Assembly: GCA_024138025.1 (NCBI GenBank)
Contig: JAMXBD010001381.1
Span: 124,001-188,000 of the forward strand
From: Combretum micranthum
Taxonomy: Eukaryota > Streptophyta > Magnoliopsida > Myrtales > Combretaceae
Length of the DNA stretch: 64,000 bases
Direction of reading: 5' to 3'
Positions 50,734 through 63,546 of the stretch are shown one piece after another; within the stretch, counting starts at the first letter, position 1, and every line of letters starts with the position of its first letter. The notes under the pieces are model-generated. The model did not search any database. It was not told where the DNA came from and was given only the letters and a program-made list of their open reading frames with translations. Position numbers and translations under genes: made by a program.

Positions 50734-52021
50734 CTTGAATGAATGTACTTAAGGGATTGGCGGAGCTTAGTTAAAAAACAATTTCAAAATCTTATAAAGA
50801 TCCATCCTTGTTAGCAACTTATCTTAAAAAAAAAAAAATCTAAACCTTATTTCACAAGTTAGCATTTTTTCTTTTAAAAAAAAAATTGTAAAGAATAATG
50901 ATGGCTTTTTTTTAGATATCTACAAATGGAGTCTGACATTTATAGAGTGACGAAAAAGAAGTGGAACACTTATGACAGAGGTTTTAGATGAAGAGAATCT
51001 AAGGCTTATCTAAAAGAGAAACTAATCTAATGGATTATCAAAATATGTACAATCTATGGGTATTTGCTAGCAAATTTCTTTTTTTTTTTAAATGAACTTA
51101 CTAGAAAACTACATCCTAGAGAAAGCTAATCATTAATTACAAAAAGGGCGATGGATATTTATAGAGTGTTTGAAAACCACGTTTTACAATGATTATTTAC
51201 AATCTAAAGTGGAAATTTATTTATAGAAATGATTTTTTTTAGAAAGAAAAAAAAATAAAGAATCAAAGCAAGAAATATATACAAAGAAAAAAAAAAAAAC
51301 AAATCAAGGATGCAGCATACGGATGCAGGGATGATGACAACTAATAGTTTGTGGTGAATCTTGAATTTTTATTGGAGTGTGCTGTGAAAAAGAGTCTATT
51401 ATTACATTCTATCACTTTCTTTTTCTTTTTAGTCTTCTTTTTTGGTGTCTTTCTTTTTAAAAAAAAAATTGTCTTTCTTTTTTTTTTCCTGAAAAATTGC
51501 TTTTTTTTTTTGAATGAATAACACAACTCCCATATTGTGGATTCATCATAGGATTATAGTTGTCATCTGTGAAAGTGAATGCCATATTTGGTGGGTTCTA
51601 GAAGGTCCTCCAGTTTAACAAATCACGGATCAATACTAAAATAGAGTGGGAGGTCATTTTGTGACCTAGAGGGTGGAAAAGCCATAGCCCTCGGATCTAC
51701 TAGCGACCTCCTACTTAGGCTCCTAAGACGGTCTAATTCTGACCATGTCTAGCACACATTTTTATGAAATAAATTAAAAGAACACATGCCCCATATTAGG
51801 GCTATTTATAGTAGTTCACCCTTAAAGATAACATTTGCCTCAGTTAGGGCCATTTATAGAATTTTTCCTTTTTTTATTTTCTGCATCACTCAAAGGAACA
51901 TATCAGTACAACTATTTATAAATTAATAATTATACAAATAAAATACAAGAATGAGCATAGAAAAGATAAACTTTAAATAAAAAAACTTCAAGTGGCTAGC
52001 CCTTTTAAAAAAAATAGGCTT
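50734..52021 (-). other. 5' leader of the gag-only element
   Basis: About 1.3 kb between the primer binding site and the gag ATG, with T/A homopolymers (for example around 51415-51510) and no coding similarity. A packaging signal would lie here but cannot be recognised from sequence. Confidence 0.5.
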
Positions 52022-52039
52022 TCCCAATGGAGTCGCCAA
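52022..52039 (-). other. Primer binding site, probably tRNA-Arg type
   Basis: On the element's sense strand TTGGCGACTCCATTGGGA follows the LTR end (...GCTCGACA) after two bases. TGGCGACTCC matches the primer site type reported for Ogre/Tat elements, which is complementary to the 3' end of a plant tRNA-Arg. Confidence 0.65.
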
Positions 52040-52041
52040 GC

Positions 52042-53703
52042 TGTCGAGCTTGGATTTTTCATTTTTGATTTGATTCCTTTTAATTCGATCTGTATTAAAC
52101 CTGAACCCATTTAATACAAACCCTCAATTAGGAATTAAAAGAAATTTAATTTTTGAAAAACATTTTGGAGTCGCCACCCGATTGGAGTCGACAAAAATTA
52201 TAAATTAAGATTAATGGGTTGGTTAATCTTAACTTAGGTACTAGTCTGTGAAAAATTCTGATTAGAAACCAAATTTTATAAACCAAATATTCTGGATTCA
52301 GGGACTACCCTATTAAAATCATACGGTTACTACTTAAAATTCATAATTAAAAATTTATCCTTTTAATGCTAAAAAATGAATCAAATATCATGAATTCCTA
52401 AATATACAATTTTATATACAAATTGATAGCAAGACCGTTTAATATTTACAATAAATTAATTAACTCAAAATTTACAAGATAATATGATGGAATAAAAATA
52501 TTTTTAGATTTTATGTCGCTCCGGAGGTGTCTACGTACTCATTAATTGGGATCAAACGTTACATAGTTCTTTTCATAAAAATTTAATTTGTTGGTTCACT
52601 TTAGGTTTTTGAAATTTTTTTCATTTAAACTTTCTTAATTTTTGAGATTTTTAGAAAATCCACAATTTTCAATATGAGCCTATAAGCTATCAAATTTATT
52701 TGTATTTAAAAATAAAATTTTTTCTAAGTGACGAAACCTTTTCCATGCATATTTCCTTTTTTTATTTTTTGAAAAGAAAACAATGCTATATAAATTCCAT
52801 ATATATATATTTATCATTTTTCTTCTTTTTTATTTTTTATTATTTATAATAATAATAATATAAATATAATATAATATAACTTACCTGGATATTGGATTCG
52901 GGTCAAACTTGGATCTGTCGGATTTGGATCTGATTTGGTTCGGGTCGGATCTTGCGGCGGCTAATCAGAGTAACTCGTCGAAGAAGCGTCAGGGCGGTTG
53001 GAGAAGTTTAAAACCACCACTTTGGATGATTTTAGATGGCCAAAATCGCTGGAAAAACCAATTGAAGGGAGGCAAACACTCCTAGAGGTGGTGGTTTGGT
53101 TCGAAAATGGGTGGAGAATAGTGGTTCGAAACTTCGAAATGGAGGCCGACGGTGGTTCTTGTTCGAAGTGGTGGCTAAGCTTTTACGATCAATCTAAAAC
53201 TCTAAAAGGATAGATCAAGAACCCCTAATGCTTCCTATCAAACTCAATTCCTTCGAAAACTTCCTAAATCTAATGAATTCAAAAATTTCGAATTCGAACT
53301 AAAAATTTCGATCTTAGATTCGAATCATCTTAAGCGTTTCTTGGTGATTTCTAATGTTGTGGATGCTAAAAATGATGAATTCGACCCCTATTTATACTAA
53401 TTAGAGATCGAATTTGGTGGGAAATTCGTTGAATTCGAAGAACACGCTCACACGCGAATTTGGGTCCCTGAGCTTTGATTGATCATGTTTTTGTGATTTT
53501 CGAGTGTAAATGATCTTTGAAAAGAGTTGATTGTGATTAATCTAGCTTAATTCGTGATCTTAGAAGTTCAAATTGTCAAAATTAATTGAATCTTTGAACT
53601 TGGAAATTGTGACAAAAAACGCATGTTTGTCGATTTTCAATCTTAAATTCAAGTACCAAAATTCGATTTTTTAAACCAAACTTTGACTCAAACTTGTACT
53701 ATG
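52042..53703 (-). repeat. 5' LTR of the gag-only element, U3-truncated
   Basis: Homologous to 44079-45742. Homology stops after TTGTACTA at 53703, so the first 415 bp of U3 (sense strand) are missing, although the TATA box (complement of 53389-53396) is retained. Small differences from the 3' LTR include AT-run lengths near 52800 and scattered substitutions. Confidence 0.85.
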
Positions 53704-56202
53704 AAATGATCTAAATTTAACTTCTATTTAACTTCCATATATATGTTTTATTTGTCTTAATTATTGAACTAAATGAGCATGTTGATTTATGAGAGTTATG
53801 TTTGGTCATATTAATATTTGAGTAGATGAGTTGGTGATAGTTTAAATGTGTCTAAGTTAGTATAATTTGAACATTTCATATGTGTTATTTTGCATATGTA
53901 ATGAAATTAATTTCATTGTTTTATATATATTGATGTGTGTATAGTATAATTAATATTTGTGTCTTTTATACATTAATATGTTTATGTTATGTTTAAATTT
54001 ATAAAATCAACTTTTGGAAATAAGAAAGTGAAGTGATTTCGAAAAGCACGACATGTATCTTCGTTTGCTTTATTTTCACATATTTCAAGAAGTATCTTTG
54101 TTAAATACATCGGTACATGTGCAAATTTCCCTATTCACTAGTGAAATATCGTTTTTAGCACATATCATGTTCTAGAAAGTTGAAAGACGAACTTGGTTTG
54201 CTAAAAAATGTTAAAAACTAATAAATGTTTGTTTTACGAGTTTGTTTAAGCTTAAAATGAAAATATTTTTCATGTGTTTATAATTAAAAGTTATTTTATC
54301 TCATCTAAACAAAGAATAACAGATATGCATATAATGATAGATTAACCTTATGAGCTCTTATGCTGGATCTAAGTTAGGGTTTAGAAGATAGAACTCCTGT
54401 TATATTAGTGTATTGTTGTGTTTTAGGTTGTTTTACGTGCTTTTTTATGTTAGGATCTTTTCTAGAGAAGTTAGTAATATTTTGGGGTAAGTTTGGATGT
54501 TATTCTATTGTTATTGTTGATGGCAGCCTAGTTTTATCCTCGAGATGGATCAATAGGAAGCCTTATATAAGTGTCAAGGGGTAAGTTTTGGCACACAGTA
54601 TTTATCACGGCCTAAAGTCGAGACCTTAACATGCCCACGGCAGATACTAAAGCTTGTCGAGGCTAAAAATAAGTTTAAGTATTGGAGCACAGTACTCGTT
54701 GCAACCTATGGTTAAGCCCTCGATGTGCCCCGCGACAACACTGTGAATGTTTTTACCAGCAGACGACCCCCAATTTATTAAGGCATGACATTTTTTTCCT
54801 AAAGCAATGTAACCTGTTACCCTTCCTAAGCTGCCATCGACCCCCTATTTACTTAGGATTGAGCTTAGGTTTTTGTAGCAATGCAATCCTCAATCGCAAC
54901 TTCTGTTATTAGCTTTTAGAACCACTTTAGTTAAGAAGTTTATAGCATGTTTCTAAGGTGCGGGAGAATTCGTTCTCTGTTATGTGTTTGTGATGTATGC
55001 TTGTTATTCTATAGGAGCTTTCAATCAAGACCTAATGTTTTCGAAAGACTACTACGATCTCTAAACAAGATGGACATGTGAATGACTTGAAGCTTATCAC
55101 GAAGGTGTGCTTGTAATTTAGCTGCACTTGTTTCTAAATAAACTCAACTGATTATGTATGAGGATGAGAATAATGTATGCTATATGATGCTTGGATGTGT
55201 GACAAGCGTTAATAATAGAAGTGGTAACAAACTTCTTGATGTTGATGTGCAATGAGTATTAATGAGTGTTTAAACCTTGCTGGGCGATCAATAACATGAC
55301 TTAAGTCTTATATGACCTTTAATTTAAATTTGACATGCATTGCACGACATCATGGTGCATTCATATCGTACTCATATCACGTGTTGATATTCTAATTCTA
55401 TGGTAATTCCTTGTCACCTGGGAGCGTCTGAATGGGATTGTTATAGGGTTGTCAACCCTGCTGGAACCATAGTAGGCACCAAAGGGCATCACCGAAGTTA
55501 AAGTGGGCTTTTAAGGTGTTGACACTTAAGGAGTTTCTGATGCTTCTAAGGTAAAGTTGAGATTATGCTAAAAGATATATAAGTATATATGTATATATAC
55601 TAAAGAAGTTTTGGAAAGTTTCTCTTTCCTTAGTTCTCAGTCTCTCTTGGGCATAGACTACTTGAGCCGGTCCCTTTAACCCCCCAAAGGAAGGTGTAAA
55701 TCCTCGTTGATTTGGATTCCGATCGTTTGAACTGTGCATTTCATATGGTTGAGCGTGGCATTGCATATGATTATAATTAAAATTTGTTTGATATATATGT
55801 GAAGTGTGGTTTGATCATCTCATCTCATTAAGCTATGGTGTACTCACATTCCTACAGACTTTATGTGCTTTTAGGATCTCTAAAGTGGATCCAAGCTTAA
55901 GGCGAGGAGATGTGGTAGACTTCAAGGGGAAAATCCAAGGCTTGAATGAGAGTGGATATAGTTCCTTTTGTATAGAACAACTTATGTTGTTTCTTTTAAA
56001 TTATAAGATTGTCAAGAGCTAATCTTAAGCTGTTGTAAAGATCTTATATGTATGTGAAATTTCTTATCTTGACAACCTTACGATCCCGTTATATCTATCC
56101 ACGCCACAGGGGCATATTAGTTGTATGGTACTCATGTAACTTTCTAAAGGTCTTAGTTGGTTACATGACGTGTCATTAGTACTATGATACCTTGTAAGGG
56201 TA
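53704..56202. other. Unassigned retroelement-like DNA
   Basis: No intact gene. The style resembles plant LTR interiors (for example 55250-56160, with ATATGACC, CACGTG and CAACCCTGCTGG blocks). Open frames at 54682-54912 and 55804-56022 show no recognised domain. Confidence 0.4.
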
Positions 56203-57214
56203 TGGCATAAAGAGTGAGGATTAGAGAAGATTATATCGGGATTTAACGTGGAGTTCGATCTGCTTCCTAATCTCTATAGTCTATAAATAATATCTCACTC
56301 AATGAGAACTTCACATACTTTATTACAACCAACACAATTTACTTCACTGGAGCTACACAACACAATTACAAACACACTTGAGTTATGCTTTTACAACAAG
56401 CTCTTAAATACACTAGGCACAACTTAAAATTCCACTAAATCACTTACAAACTTAAGTGTAGGCCTCAGAAGAAATAACAAATTTAACAACTAATGGCTCT
56501 ACACTTGTTTTCTCTCACTTACACAAAATACAAATCAAGTTTTGAGAGAGTGTTTATAAGGATTAAATAGTAAGTAACGAGATTAATCAATACCCTCCAA
56601 CTATCCAAATATTTGCATGTATAAGCCTCCTAAAAGCCTTAGCCATTGCCCCAAAATCCCTCTCCAACGGTCGGGCATTAAATATCTAATGGCTCATTAA
56701 AAAGTTGCAACAGGTCTAAACCTTTGCTGGTGGTTCGAACCTTTTGGACATTCTATGGTAAACTAGCATTCTAATGCTCAAAAGATCTGGACCTTTGCAC
56801 AATGGTTTGGACTTCTAGGCCACCTGAACCTTTTGATGCTCAAAAAGCCCAAATCTTATGCAATGATCCAAACCTATTGGTGCAACTCGAAACTATTTCA
56901 TATTTTGGTATTATCTCTCTCGTTTGGACTCTGACTGAGGTAATTCAAGATGCTATAGAAAAGCTTAAAGAGAAATCCACAATTTCTATCTTTTGAGTTT
57001 AAAAAAAAAAAATCTAAATAAAAAAGGCCTATAATATATTTGAATTAGACTATAACAATAAGCACAAATAAAATCAAAGTAAAACAAGTTCAAACATATC
57101 CAAAACAAATTGAGTATTTGTTTTACTAATTAAATGTAACTTAAATATAATTGAGTGATTAACTATGTATTTCATTTTCTTATCAAAACACACGTTGAAC
57201 ACACAAGTTTAACA
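56203..57214 (-). mobile_element. LTR-like repeat family, copy 3 (reverse)
   Basis: Homologous to 40210-41138 over about 930 bp. On the minus strand it starts TGTTAAACTTGTG (57214) and its other end reads TGGCATAAAGAG on the + strand (56203), consistent with TG...CA ends. The 5 bases outside the ends (GGGTA and ATACC) are not a direct repeat, so no target duplication is confirmed. Confidence 0.6.
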
Positions 57215-58245
57215 ATACCTCTCTCATTTGTGAAAAAGATAAGTCCATTAGTTTCACAACACATTTAGTGAAATTTCTATAATAGAAGAGGAAAGAGGGA
57301 ACAAATCATTTCATAGGCTGATGGATGATCAATCCATTCAGGCATAACCAATCGATATCATATGAATTTGAGATCATATATCATAATAGTAGATTCAATT
57401 TCGATACTAAACAGCAAGTTTCCTTTTACTTGTACTTTAAAAATTCTAAGAATGTTCTTTCTTTGATGCAATTGGAAAAAAAAAGAAAAAAAGAAAAAAG
57501 TAAACTTGTCATATAGATAAAGATTGTTCTGTTCTAATGATATAAACATTGATATAAAGGGACGGGAGTTCAATTTATTGTCATTTACGATACTTTTTAA
57601 TTACTATTGAAAGCATTACCAATTATCAGTAGAATTAAAAAAAAAAAAAAGAAAGAAAGGAAACACAAAATTTTTGTTTTATGTAAGTCCTTGATGGATG
57701 CATGAAAGGCTCTAAATAAATACTTTATAAGGTATCAAGGGACAATTTGGTGGTAGTGGATTTGTAGAAAGAAAAGGAAAAATTAAGGGGAAAAAAATCC
57801 GCTTTAAATATAGATAAGGACAGCTTTATCTCGTATTAAAAAATTAAAATAAAAAATGAGGAAGCCCATGAATAAGTCAATTCATGGTATTATTGTGGAT
57901 TGAATGGGAATGTGCCTGGATGCTTGAGAGGTCAATTTTTTGGGTTAGAGACAGCAACACCATATGAGGTCATTGATCTGGACTTTAGATACTATTAGGT
58001 TTCTTAATAAAACCAGAACCGTGGTCTTGGTCTTAGTCATCGAGTTTTGAGTCCATTTTACTTCACCAAGACGACCGTGTATAGTGACTTCTCGTTTAAT
58101 TTTTCTATTCTATAATCTATACCCTCTTGCTTCCTTCGCCATCAATGTGTTTTCTTTTTTCTTGCTTTTTAAAAGAAAAATTTTTCCTTTTTTTTTTTTT
58201 TTTTTTGCTTTTCTTCTATTTATTGGCCATTTGATAAATTTAAAA
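57215..58245. other. AT-rich spacer
   Basis: No gene recognised. Homopolymer A and T tracts occur at 57640-57650 and 58187-58206. Confidence 0.5.
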
Positions 58246-58520
58246 GGATTAATATCATGAATGATACTTGAATTGTGATAAAATATGTAATTAAATATCT
58301 AAATTTTAAAATTGATAAATTTATCATCTTTTTTTGGCCGATGATAAATTTAGTACACGAAAAAACTTTTTGTGCATACAATACTTCTATTAAATTCTTT
58401 TAGGTACTAAATTGGGCAATTTCAAAGTTTTTCAGATATTAAATTGATTAATTTTAAAATTTAGATACTTAATTGTATATTTTGTCAAAGTTCAACTATT
58501 ATTCGTGACATTATTCCAAT
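58246..58520. mobile_element. Foldback MITE, copy 2
   Basis: The left arm (GGATTAATATCATGAATG...) and the reverse complement of the right arm (AATTGGAATAATGTCACG...) align over about 70 bp, sharing a TGACAAAATAT-like core and TCTAAATTTTAAAATT. The unit is related to 15346-15640. Noncoding. Confidence 0.65.
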
Positions 58521-61500
58521 TGAAAATGACAATGTAAATTTAAAAAAAAAATTAAAAACATAAGACCTTAGTCTTTTTCTTTTCTTTTCTTTTCTTTTGT
58601 CATTTTTATTCTCATGTTCATTCTTCGCATATTTGCCTTACAATATTCTTTTTTGTTTTAATCATTAACATTTATTTAGGTCTTACTAGTGTTTTGTTTT
58701 CAATTTTTAATACACATTTCCACTAATGGTGATGTGGCATATAATACTAAAGCCAAACTATGGTAAGGCTAAAACAGAGATTGCAATTCAAGATCTTTTT
58801 CTTTTTTCAAATTTCAAAGTTTTTAAAGAAACTATTTTATATCTAACTTTTTTTTTTTTAATTACGACTATTCATCACCAGCCACCACCATTTTCGACAA
58901 TAATAGTAAGTAGCAAAGACTAATGTAATTATATTTCATGATTCTAAAATTCTGATTATGGAACAATTTGTTTACCTATTTCTTTGTGAAGAAATAAAAA
59001 CATTAATTCTAAAATGGATAATATCAAATTTGGTATCTAAATTTTACACAAAAATTTAGTTTAGTATCGAAATTTTTAAATGATCAATTTAATACCCAAT
59101 TAAAATTTTCGTTGCTATTTTTACTACCTTTTTAGAATTGTTTATTCTATTTACTAATTTGGGAGAAATTGTCTATAGTTGAATTTTTACTACTTTTTCT
59201 AACATCATTTGATACTTTTTTTTGGGGGGAAAAAAAAAGACAGGGCTTAAGGGTAAGTGAATTCATCTTATGTAAAATTACTTATTTGATCTCACCTTTG
59301 GGCTTTGGCTAATATTTGAAAAATTCAAATAAAAATATATAATATATTATTAATGCTTTCATATGTCTTCTATTTGGATTATTGAATTTTTATTTGTATC
59401 GTATTTTTTTTATTAGTTTATGATTAAAATTGCCAGTTTTCATTAGTATTTATTTAAAAACGATAAAAATATAATGTCAAAATAATCAAAATATGATGAA
59501 ATAAACCATCATTAAGACATCAAATTTAAAGCAAAAACCAACATGGCCTAACTGCTGACAACCCCAAGAGCCGAGGAGGAGTAAGAAGTCGGGAATAGAG
59601 TGCGCCTTGATGGAAGTGGTTTCTTCCATATCCGAAAAGAATAATGGGATTCTACAAAGCGAATCGGTTTCTGAAAACCCACACCAAATTTTGCAAATCA
59701 ATCCTAGTTTTCAATAGAAAATTAATAATTGTTGAAGTAGAACTGACTAGCCTATGGAGAGAGGAAAAAAAAAAAAAAACAGGAATTGGTAATGCATTTA
59801 CTCTAGGATACATCTTAGCATTAATTTATCAAGATATAGAATTTTTCGACTTACTCATATATTATAAATAATAAAAAATTAAATATAAGACATAGCAATT
59901 TTTTAAAGAGAAAATCACTAATTTAGTTCTTAACGTTTGACTTATTTTTTATATGAATTCTTAACTTTTACTTTCTTATGATACCTTTCCTAAATGATGA
60001 TTGGCTAAGTTCAGGCTCTAACTAACTACCCATGAATAAGTGTAAACCTGAACAACAAATTAGCCCATCCAATCTAGGACTTTTTGTTGTGTTTGCATGG
60101 AGAGAAACCAGCAAAGTGAAAATGGCAAAAATTAGTGAAAATAGGAACCTATTTTTTTCTGCCCAAGGTTAGGAAGAAATTGGTGGAAAAGGAAGGAAAA
60201 GTGGGTATATTATAAAATAATATTTTACTAAAGTTAAATTATTTTTATACTTTCAAGCATTTTAGTAAATCAATAATTTCATTTCTCTTATTTTCCTTCT
60301 AAACTTCATAACTTATCAAACACAAAATAATGATTCGACTCATTTTTATTTCTACTCTTTTTTTTTTTTTTTTTATCCATTTCCATTGATTTTCATGCAT
60401 AAAAAGGTTGCCAAACGCATTGCTACTAGACAAGATTGTAGGTCATAAAATGTAGATCCAAGCTTGGACCGGGGTTGGCTTACTACCAAGTCTTAGTCCC
60501 AATGGTATACAAATTTAGGTTGTGGATTGTGACTATCTCATAAGCTTCCTTTTTAACTTAAGAGTAAACCTAAAATAATGAAACAAAAAGAATAAATTAC
60601 AAATAAGTTAAATTAAAAACTTAAAATAAAAATGAAGCTCAAGAATATTGAAGTTTTTAGCCATTTTTTAAATAATAGTTAATGACGTGCATTTATTTGT
60701 GAGTAACTATCACGTGTCACGTATTTGAATTTTATTTATTTTTACAATTAATTATTTGAAGTTTAATAGATGTGAATTTGGTACTAAACTTTGTCATGTT
60801 TTACAATTGATTATCTAAACTTTACCAAATTTTATACACGGATTTTACTTATTTTTAAAATTAACTATTCCATTTAGGTGTTAAAAGTAAATTCAAAAAA
60901 TTTATAGGTAATAAATTGATATTTTTAAATTTCAATAATCCATCTGATTACACAAATTAGTAATGTTCATATACTAAATGTGTATTTACCCTTTATTTAT
61001 ATATAATTTCTTAATTATAACATTATTTATATGGGATTACAAAAGTTTAAAAGTTATAATAAGATTAAAAGATAAAAATCAATCCTGTTGTTTTGTTTTT
61101 CCCAACAAAAGCGCATGGTTAAGGAATTAGATTTTCTTTACCGAAAAAATATGCACAAACCAAACTAGACATGCTTTGAAGGGGAATTTCCATGATGTTA
61201 ACGGGATGGTTTAGCCTAGATCATTAAAATAATTTTAATTATAAAAGTTAATATATTAAATATTACATTGGTGCGAGATCATTAATGAAATAAATACAAG
61301 AGTTAATATAGTAGGAAAATTTTAGAAGCCCATTATTAATTTTGATAGAACCAGTCTTATCACCATCTAATGGCTCGTACTATACTCATCAAATCTCTAA
61401 AATAATTAATATTCCAATCGCTTTATTTATTTTAATGATTAGATGATTGACGGGACGGTATCGTTGACTGGAGTTTCAATTTGACCCATTAAATAACTTA

Positions 61501-63283
61501 CATACTTATGCACTAAAATCCCAATATGGAAAGATTATTTCCATTAAATAAATATATATATAATTAAATGAAAAAAAATAACTTAAAATTTTAAATGCCA
61601 TTTAATTATATATATTTATTTATTTTCCTTTAATATTTTTTCCTCTTAAATTTTGACATTAAGATGTTTGGTGCCGCGTGTCCAACGGGTCTAAGACCGT
61701 AACCCATCATGGACTTGACCAACAGTGGGTAAACCTGCCAAAACGCGTCTCCGGTGGATTTGCATTTCAGAAGCCTCGTGGTCGAGTCAGGTTAGTTCCG
61801 GTCCTGGCCATGGACTCAGTGGGTGAGAGCTTTCGACTTTCTTTCTTATTATCCCTTTTTTTCCCCTTATTGATTTTCTATTATTCCTAGAAAAACTGCT
61901 GTTATGTTTAGTACTTGTATTTTATTTATGTTACAAGTAATTATTTAAATTTTGAAAAAAATATTAAATTAGTTTATTTATTCATTTTTGCAATGATCTG
62001 AATTTTTTAAATTTTACAATTGATTATCTTATCGTTATCTATTTTTTTACAATTAACTATCTTACACAAATACTTCAAATAATCTCAAAAAACTTATAGG
62101 CAATAAATTAAAGTTTTCAAATTTTAAGTAGTTAAGTAAAAAAATAAATAAAATTGGGGTACATTTATCTTCTTTGTACTACTTACTAGACAAGTCAATT
62201 AAACATAGTATTAATCAACATTTGGTAGAATTTTTAATAGTGATCATAAAAGTATTCAAATGAAAAAATACGGACAAATTGACACTACCAATGGGAAAGG
62301 TGGAAATAAAAGGTGAAGACTCGAAATAGAATAAAATGCAGTTTTTATTTTGTGTCCGGTAACGTCTAGAAAAAATAGAAGAAAAAGTTTCCATTCCTTC
62401 TTTGGATTGTCCCTAGAAAGGAAAAAAGAGGGGGAAATCGAGTCAATAAGAGCATTCTTCAAACAGGATTATTAATACGGAACCCTATATGAAGACTTTA
62501 TTTTTCATGATTCTATAAGATAGGGGAGGTTTTTAATATTTTTCAAGGTCCTATGCTAAGGACCTAAAAGGTAATGTCTTTCATAGTTTCTAATAGTTTT
62601 TTTTTTTTATTTTATTATGTGTATTTTTTAAAGATATATAAAACTCACAAAACCTAAAAAAAGATTTAAAAGACTTTATAGAAATAGAAAGATAAAAAAA
62701 AAGACTTAAATTGCTAATATAGCATTTAAAAACCTCTTTAAGCTGAAATTGGATATTTCATTAGATAAATTTACTTGTACTTCTATTTTAATAAACATTG
62801 TTATTGGACGACTTTATAATTATCTCCCCTTTCCATCCATTTATCTAGTCTTTTGATATATATTATATATATGTTTATATAGGCACACTTCAAGCTCAAG
62901 GTAGAAATATTTTCACCAATTTTTTAATTTTTTTTTACCATTTTCATTCTTTATGTAAATTTCCCAACATATTAATTTCCTTTAATTTTCCTCATTTTCA
63001 AGCTAAGTATGAGAATTTAAATAGAATAGAAGTAAAAATTAAAAGCCCAAATAAGAAAGAAAGATGGCAAAAAAATCTGACATAATGCTTACCTTTTACA
63101 TGCAACCTTCTCATTAATATTTTTTCTTTTTCCGTAGGATTATAAGCCTCCTCCAAAACCCTAAGACAAAGACAACACGCAACGTAATAAAATTAATTGC
63201 AGTCAATGATAACTTTAAGAATATTTTAATGAAAAAACCAGAAAAATTAAAAAAAAAGTTGTGTTGTGTAATGTAATGTGTAC
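58521..63283. other. Intergenic region before the right-edge gene
   Basis: No gene recognised. It contains relics of the foldback family (about 59010-59110), of the TTTGGATTATTGAA family (about 59370-59510), and repeated ACAATTGATTATCT/ACAATTAACTATC-like AT-rich units at 60760-60990 and 61920-62170. A GC-richer island at about 61670-61850 has an open frame (61678-61890) of unknown meaning. Confidence 0.45.
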
Positions 63284-63291
63284 TATAAATA
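63284..63291 (+). promoter_or_regulatory. TATA box of the right-edge gene
   Basis: TATAAATA, about 30 bases before a CT-rich leader and 263 bases before the start codon. A typical plant core promoter layout. Confidence 0.6.
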
Positions 63292-63425
63292 AAAAATCAA
63301 CACAGAATCTGTTGCTCCCTCTTTCCTCACTCCAACTCTCTTTTTCTTTCACTTTCTCACTCCAATCGCAAACAAAAAACCCCATTAATACCCCTTCTCT
63401 CTCTTTCAATCTCTTTCTATCTTTA

Positions 63426-63453
63426 ATGACGCGCTTTAATGGCGGCTAATTGA
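63426..63453 (+). promoter_or_regulatory. Two overlapping upstream ORFs in the leader
   Basis: ATG at 63426 encodes MTRFNGG and stops at 63449. A second ATG at 63439 encodes MAAN and stops at 63453. Both end about 95 bases before the main start codon, leaving room for reinitiation. Whether they are in the transcript depends on the true start site. Confidence 0.4.
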
Positions 63454-63546
63454 TTCATCATCTCTCTCCTCCGCTCTATCCCTCTTCATCATAAAAAAAA
63501 CCCCCCTTTCTCTCTCTCTATTCCATTCTCTCTTCACAATCCCCAA

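Larger units (their letters stand above)
44079..53703 (-). mobile_element. Nonautonomous Ty3/Gypsy-like retrotransposon with gag and no pol (TR-GAG-like)
   Basis: Two long direct repeats (44079-46157 and 52042-53703) bracket an internal region carrying, in minus-strand order, a primer binding site, a leader of about 1.3 kb, a decayed gag, a noncoding stretch, an 86-bp tandem array and a polypurine tract. No protease, reverse transcriptase, RNase H or integrase motif is seen in the 5.9 kb between the LTRs, and there is no room for a full pol. The Arg-type primer site, the TGTAGACACCCC LTR start and the 3' tandem array suggest the Tat/Ogre branch of Gypsy elements; this lineage call is inference. 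The 5' LTR has lost its outer 415 bp, so the target duplication cannot be verified. Confidence 0.8.

Noticed and set aside
52998..53213. Open frame of 71 codons on the plus strand
   Set aside because: It lies inside the 5' LTR, antisense to the element, and the matching part of the 3' LTR does not keep the frame.
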